From Nitrosopumilales archaeon (GTDB lineage: Archaea; Thermoproteota; Nitrososphaeria; Nitrososphaerales; Nitrosopumilaceae), in assembly GCA_016176745.1 (NCBI GenBank), contig JACOWO010000002.1:1-9129 (forward strand): 9,129 bases of DNA. The letters are read 5' to 3'. The position numbers were made by a program, and so were the translations under genes. Shown in pieces: positions 5,714 to 9,129 of this stretch (positions are counted from its first letter, which is position 1; every line of letters begins with the position of its first letter). The notes beneath the pieces were generated by a model. It was not told where the DNA came from. It did no database searches and saw only the letters and a list, made by a program, of their open reading frames with translations.

Positions 5714-5842
5714 ATGTCATGGAAAGATGACTTTAGTTGCTGTTTCTGTGGAAAAGAATTTGGCAATGACCCGATCAACTTGGCAGTACACATCAAAGAA
5801 AATCATGAAGAACCACGAAAAACAGTACTAATTAATCAATAA
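5714..5842 (+). CDS. 42-residue C2H2-type zinc-finger protein
   Basis: ATG at 5714, TAA ending at 5842. The peptide MSWKDDFSCCFCGKEF...NLAVHIKENH carries a single C2H2 finger: C9-x2-C12, F16, L23, H26-x4-H31. That is the classical pattern with hydrophobic core positions in place (13 residues between the second Cys and the first His, one more than usual). A short basic/polar tail follows (EEPRKTVLINQ). Single-finger proteins of this size are known in archaea and are thought to bind DNA, RNA or proteins, but the target here is unknown. The last seven bases overlap the end of the convergent OB-fold gene, so the two transcripts run into each other. A leaderless promoter is visible at 5681-5690. 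Confidence 0.72.
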   Translation: MSWKDDFSCCFCGKEFGNDPINLAVHIKENHEEPRKTVLINQ

Positions 5843-6171
5843 GACCCATTACATGGTACAAATGTAAATTGAGGACCATTATCATAGCTGCAACTATGTA
5901 GCTTTACACATTGACCTTCGCTAATATCTGATGAATTGATTTTCAATGTTCCAATTAAGCGTATTTTTCCTTCCAATTCAACTATCCCAAAAATCATTTC
6001 TTCTTTTTTTGAAAATTCTATTAACTTACCAACAGGATCGATTTTTCGCCATGTTACATGAGCCAGACAATTATTACAATAATCACTTGGCGGCCAGACT
6101 ATTGTTTTACAACTACTACAGTCACTTATTACGAAATTTCCTTTTTTCAGCTCATTTTCAAACATAGTCAT
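5836..6171 (-). CDS. DUF35-type zinc-ribbon/OB-fold protein, thiolase partner
   Basis: A 111-residue protein with the two-part layout of the DUF35 family: an N-terminal rubredoxin-like zinc ribbon (C18-x2-C21, then WPPSDYC at C32 and C35) and a C-terminal OB-fold (about residues 42-107, starting WRKIDPVGKLIEFS). Family members form complexes with thiolases or HMG-CoA synthase and shape or bridge the CoA binding site; in a methanogen, thiolase, HMG-CoA synthase and DUF35 form one complex. Its ATG at 6171 overlaps the thiolase TGA stop in an ATGA, which indicates translational coupling and a 1:1 partnership. A second Met at residue 3 is an alternative start. The OB part is slightly short and ends at PCNGSY. 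The gene is the last of the minus-strand unit and converges on the C2H2 gene. Confidence 0.88.
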   Translation of the reverse strand: MTMFENELKKGNFVISDCSSCKTIVWPPSDYCNNCLAHVTWRKIDPVGKLIEFSKKEEMIFGIVELEGKIRLIGTLKINSSDISEGQCVKLHSCSYDNGPQFTFVPCNGSY

Positions 6172-7274
6172 GATTGGAACAAAAGTACGGTCGATGACGT
6201 TGCAGCTGCAGACATGTTATGAACCAAACCCACGTTAGCATTTTTAATTTGTCTTTTTTCAGCTTTGTTTTGTAGCTGTTGAGTTATCTCAATTACCTGT
6301 GCAACTCCTGTTGCACCAAGTGGATGACCTGATCCTATTAACCCACCACGAGGATTGATTTTATTATCTTGCGTATCGTACAGATTCCTAACGTAAGATG
6401 CTCCATCGCCTTTTTTTACAAAACCAATGTCTTCAAGTGCCATTATCTCGCATATAGTAAATGCATCATGGAGTTCTGTCACATCTATGTCATTTACTTG
6501 AATTTTAGCCATATCAAACGCTTGTTTGGCTGCAATTTTGGTTGATGTCATTGTTGTCAAATCTTTATTTTTTGCAAGACTAGCTGAAGTTGTTTTTTGA
6601 CCGATTCCTTTTATCCATATTGGCTGCTCAAATTTTTTTGCAACATTTTCAGAGGCAAGCAAGACTGCTGATGCACCACTACAAGGCCTAGAACAATCTA
6701 GAAGATGCAAATCATCAGTTACAAATTTTGATTGTAATACATCATCTATTGAGTAGGTTTTGTTAGAGTAAGCATGAGGATTAAATTTTGCATTTGTGTG
6801 ATTTTTCGCTGAAACTGCAGCCAAATCTTCTTGTGTAGTTTTAAATTCCCTTTTGTGAGCTTTGGTAAAAACCGATGCCCAAAAAACTGGATGCATAAAT
6901 TCTCCTCGTGAGACATCCCATTTCAAAATCTGGCCAGGGCAATCATATCTGTCAGCCCCTACAACCAAGGCAATATCTGCAAGTCCTGATACAATATACG
7001 AATATGCTGAAACAATGCTGTTTGTTCCAGAACTACACAGGTTTTCTACCGTGTGTGCAATTTTTGGTGAAATTCCTGTCAGCTCAGAAAGTATGGCAGA
7101 TAAATATTTTGTATTGTCATTTGTAGAAACAAGTACCACGTCAATATCGTCTTGCTCAATGTTTTTTGTGTTATCAAAAAGCGATTTTGTAGCAGAAGTA
7201 AGTAATGACTCTATTGATTTGTCCTCATTTGAAAATTTTGTATTGCCGTAACCTACTACTGCTACCTTATTCAA
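6168..7274 (-). CDS. SCP2-type thiolase (acetyl-CoA acetyltransferase-like)
   Basis: A 368-residue thiolase-superfamily protein, expected to make or cleave a C-C bond between acyl-CoA units, most simply 2 acetyl-CoA to acetoacetyl-CoA. The nucleophile is C80 in VENLCSSGTNSIV. The HDAF motif gives H269, and GSGHPLGATG gives H317. The coupled DUF35 partner is typical of archaeal thiolases that feed HMG-CoA synthase, but these organisms also use thiolases in the 3-hydroxypropionate/4-hydroxybutyrate cycle, so the pathway is open. Two places are unusual: the loop that normally reads DGA is CSGAS (residues 198-202), and the C-terminal Gly-rich loop after HN is MSAAATSS (354-361). The start is TTG at 7274, overlapping the preceding stop as TTGA. 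Without it the GYG opening would be lost. It is in one operon with the preceding oxidoreductase-like ORF. Confidence 0.87.
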   Translation of the reverse strand: MNKVAVVGYGNTKFSNEDKSIESLLTSATKSLFDNTKNIEQDDIDVVLVSTNDNTKYLSAILSELTGISPKIAHTVENLCSSGTNSIVSAYSYIVSGLADIALVVGADRYDCPGQILKWDVSRGEFMHPVFWASVFTKAHKREFKTTQEDLAAVSAKNHTNAKFNPHAYSNKTYSIDDVLQSKFVTDDLHLLDCSRPCSGASAVLLASENVAKKFEQPIWIKGIGQKTTSASLAKNKDLTTMTSTKIAAKQAFDMAKIQVNDIDVTELHDAFTICEIMALEDIGFVKKGDGASYVRNLYDTQDNKINPRGGLIGSGHPLGATGVAQVIEITQQLQNKAEKRQIKNANVGLVHNMSAAATSSTVLLFQS

Positions 7275-8116
7275 TTTGCACCACTTAACGTTGAAACAAG
7301 TAACTTAAATGATTCTGATACGTCACCTATGGGATTAAACTGAATTATGGGCAGATCAATACCTGTCTGTCGAAATTTCTGTAATTGTTTTACGCATTCA
7401 CTTGGGGTGCCACAAATTGTAAGCTGATTTAGCATAGAGTCTGAAACAAATTCATGATTTGACTCTAATCCAGATTTCTTATATTCATCAAAAATATTTG
7501 CGGTTTCTTTCTGAAACCCATTTTTTGATAAAAAATCCCTATAGATTTTCCCTACTGAGATATAGAATGCAAGTGTTTTTTTTGCACGAATCTTGGCCTT
7601 TTCTGAATCATCAGACATACATGTTATGATCTGGCATGTTACATCGATTCGTCTTTTTTTCTGCATTTTTTCAACTATTTCTTTTAATTCTGATATCGGT
7701 CTCAGATAGAAAATTACCCCATCAGCTGTTTGCCATGTTAATTCTATCATTTTTTGATTAATTGCTGCAAGATAAATTGGAATATGTTTTCTTGGAGGCG
7801 TAATTAAAAGCGAAAAATTTTTCAATGAAAAGAATTTTCCGTTAAAATCGACTTTCTTTCCTGATAACACAAGTCTGATTATCTCTATGTACTCTTTTAG
7901 TCTAGATACTGGTTGTTCAAACTCTTGTCCATGCCAGTCTTTTACTATTGGTTCGCTACTTGTTCCAAGTCCTAAAATCAATCTCCCTAAGTCGGCATAA
8001 CTCTCGACATTCCCCTCAACATGAATTTTCCCGCTTGGAGTTTTCATGTCGTCTACCCATTCAAGCGGCAACTTCCTTTTTTTTAATTCCTGCGCAACAG
8101 CATCTGCCCAAAACAT
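7271..8116 (-). CDS. Chimeric ORF: class I LysRS N-terminus joined to N-truncated luciferase-like oxidoreductase
   Basis: An open frame of 281 codons made of two unrelated parts. Residues 1-33 (MFWADAVAQELKKRKLPLEW, then VDDMKTPSGKIHV) read as the start of a class I lysyl-tRNA synthetase: the FWAD..A opening and the HIGH-like PSG-K-I-H-V motif. The next residue should be Gly but is Glu. From about residue 44 (GRLILGLGTSSEPIV) to the end the sequence is a luciferase-like monooxygenase-family (F420/flavin) oxidoreductase, with FEQPVSRLKEYIEIIRLVL, TPPRKHIPIYLAA, TADGVIF and CGTPSECVKQL landmarks. Such enzymes are normally about 320-340 residues, so its first beta-alpha units of the TIM barrel are missing. 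Neither part can be a working enzyme by family standards. ATG at 8116 is 7 bases after lysA; the stop overlaps the thiolase start. It may be a genuine fusion by deletion, or an assembly join. Confidence 0.7.
   Translation of the reverse strand: MFWADAVAQELKKRKLPLEWVDDMKTPSGKIHVEGNVESYADLGRLILGLGTSSEPIVKDWHGQEFEQPVSRLKEYIEIIRLVLSGKKVDFNGKFFSLKNFSLLITPPRKHIPIYLAAINQKMIELTWQTADGVIFYLRPISELKEIVEKMQKKRRIDVTCQIITCMSDDSEKAKIRAKKTLAFYISVGKIYRDFLSKNGFQKETANIFDEYKKSGLESNHEFVSDSMLNQLTICGTPSECVKQLQKFRQTGIDLPIIQFNPIGDVSESFKLLVSTLSGAN
7984..8018 (-). other. Fusion junction between lysS-like and oxidoreductase-like sequence
   Basis: Recognisable LysRS sequence ends at V33 (codon 8018-8020), and recognisable oxidoreductase sequence begins about G44 (near 7985-7987). 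The ten codons between (EGNVESYADL) could belong to either parent or be filler. I see no insertion-sequence end, target-site duplication or long repeat around the joint. The stretch is richer in G+C than the oxidoreductase sequence that follows. The frame is intact across it. Confidence 0.55.
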
Positions 8117-8123
8117 AGTATTA

Positions 8124-9129
8124 TTATAGTCCTTTAAAGTCTAATGTGGCAAAATAATCATCTATTGTTTCTGCGCGGCGAATTTTCTTTATTGATCCAT
8201 CTGACTTTAGCAAAAGCTCTGCTGACCTAAGTTTACCGTTATATTGAAAACCCATAGAGTATCCATGCGCGCCGGTATCGTGAATAACCAAAATATCACC
8301 AATCTCAACTTTTGGCAGTTTTCTGTCAATGGCAAATTTATCATTGTTTTCGCAAAGCGAAGCCACAACATCATAGGTATAATTTTTCGGTTTGTTTTCT
8401 TTTCCAAGAATTGTCTCGTGATGATATGCGCCATACATACCAGTACGCATAAGATTGGCCATGCATGCATCAACGCCTACATAATTTTTATAAATTTCCT
8501 TTTTGTGAAGAACTGTTGTAACTAAATATCCATACGGACCAATAATAAGCCTCCCATTCTCCATGAGAATTCGTAGTGGATTAAGTTTATTCTCAACAAT
8601 TTTCTTTCCATATAGTTTCTTGATTTCCTTTGACAAAAAAATATAGTCAACCGATTTTTGCTCCGGTTTATACGGAATACCAATGCCGCCACCTAAATTT
8701 ACAAACTCAAATTTAATACCGAGTTTTTTTGACAATTCGACTACTAAATCAAAAAGCATTGCCGCAGTTTCAACATGAGCATTTACATCTAGCTCGTTTG
8801 AGACAACCATAGTATGCAATCCAAAACGCTTGACACCTTTATCTCGGGCAGTTTTACACCCATCAAATAATTGTTTTTTTGTCATACCAAATTTTGCCTC
8901 TTTGGGATTACCAATAAATCTATTTCCCTCCCGTAGCGGCCCAGGGTTATAACGAAAACAAAGTATCTCCGGTAAACCTGCATGTTTTTCTAAATATGAC
9001 AAGAGTGAAATATCATCCAAATTTATAATTGCCCCCAACTGTTTTGCTTTTTGAAATTCACGGAAATGAGTTTCATTTGAAGAAAACATAATTTCTTCAT
9101 CTCTAAACCCAAGTTTTTCGGCAAGAATA
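8124..9129 (-). CDS. lysA: Diaminopimelate decarboxylase, N-terminal end outside the window
   Basis: The last enzyme of the diaminopimelate route, decarboxylating meso-diaminopimelate to lysine with PLP. The frame stays open through the right edge: upstream of the Met at 9089 it continues as ILAEKLGFRDEEI, so that Met is internal. About 334 residues are visible of an expected ~410-420; the PLP-lysine region lies outside. Seen here are the glycine-rich phosphate loop LGGGIGIPY (near 8696), GVDACMANLMRTGMYGAYHH, the active-site Cys in SLCENND (codon near 8354, the CESGD position of most family members), and HDTGAHGYSMGFQYNGKLRSAELLL-like C-terminal landmarks with the PLP-contacting Tyr near 8243. 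The CENND and GFQYNGKLR forms recall the branch found in Bacteroidetes and Clostridia. It is followed after 7 bases by the chimeric ORF whose head looks like lysS, a sensible lysine-related pairing. Confidence 0.9.
   Translation of the reverse strand, partial: ILAEKLGFRDEEIMFSSNETHFREFQKAKQLGAIINLDDISLLSYLEKHAGLPEILCFRYNPGPLREGNRFIGNPKEAKFGMTKKQLFDGCKTARDKGVKRFGLHTMVVSNELDVNAHVETAAMLFDLVVELSKKLGIKFEFVNLGGGIGIPYKPEQKSVDYIFLSKEIKKLYGKKIVENKLNPLRILMENGRLIIGPYGYLVTTVLHKKEIYKNYVGVDACMANLMRTGMYGAYHHETILGKENKPKNYTYDVVASLCENNDKFAIDRKLPKVEIGDILVIHDTGAHGYSMGFQYNGKLRSAELLLKSDGSIKKIRRAETIDDYFATLDFKGL

Noticed and set aside
3399..5842. CRISPR array, tRNA or toxin-antitoxin module in the small-gene region
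   Set aside because: No regularly spaced repeats, no tRNA-like sequence and no known toxin or antitoxin motif were seen. The small proteins are better described as metal-binding or unknown.
6862..7251. Plus-strand frame of 129 codons opposite the thiolase
   Set aside because: It lies fully within the thiolase, whose catalytic motifs are intact. The Ser-rich composition is typical of an antisense shadow.
7950..8130. Insertion sequence or attachment site causing the chimeric joint
   Set aside because: I looked for terminal inverted repeats, a target duplication, an integrase and a tRNA near the joint and saw none, so a simple deletion or an assembly join is more likely.
8207..8525. Frames on both strands overlapping lysA
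   Set aside because: lysA motifs (CENND, the GMYGAYHH region) fix the real frame here, and these alternatives have no supporting signal.

Overview
The window looks like part of an AT-rich archaeal chromosome, most likely an ammonia-oxidising Nitrososphaerota (Thaumarchaeota) of the Nitrosopumilus kind. The evidence is an archaeal type II GAPDH, an archaeal-type HMG-CoA synthase start, an Hjc-type Holliday junction resolvase, a luciferase-like (F420/flavin) oxidoreductase, a SCP2-type thiolase followed by a zinc-ribbon/OB-fold partner, many tiny Cys/His-rich proteins, no visible Shine-Dalgarno sequences, and TATA-like elements 20-35 bases upstream of many starts, as expected for leaderless archaeal mRNAs. 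Several genes can only start at TTG or GTG.

Layout. Bases 1-93 (-) hold the first codons of an HMG-CoA synthase gene that leaves the window. A membrane-anchored DsbA-like thiol oxidoreductase (-) is divergent from the gluconeogenic/glycolytic GAPDH (+). Threonine synthase (-) converges on GAPDH. Bases 3399-5842 are a small-gene region: a helical protein of unknown function followed by a 31-residue Cys/His-rich protein (+), a facing 43-residue Cys-rich protein (-), a lysine-tailed protein (-), a 119-residue protein of unknown function downstream of an Hjc-like resolvase (-), and a 42-residue C2H2 zinc-finger protein (+).

From 5836 to the right edge one tightly packed minus-strand unit reads, in transcription order: lysA (diaminopimelate decarboxylase, 5' end outside the window), a 281-codon ORF, a thiolase and a zinc-ribbon/OB-fold protein. 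The last two joints are 4-base stop/start overlaps.

The most notable feature is the 281-codon ORF at 7271-8116. Its first ~33 residues read as the N-terminus of a class I lysyl-tRNA synthetase, up to and including its HIGH-like PSGKIHV motif. The rest is a luciferase-like oxidoreductase that lacks its own N-terminal third. The join lies near 8018-7984. It sits directly after lysA, where a lysS gene would make sense. This is either a real deletion/recombination that destroyed both genes at this locus or an assembly join, and it should be tested first. I did not find a CRISPR array, transposon, tRNA or rRNA in the window.
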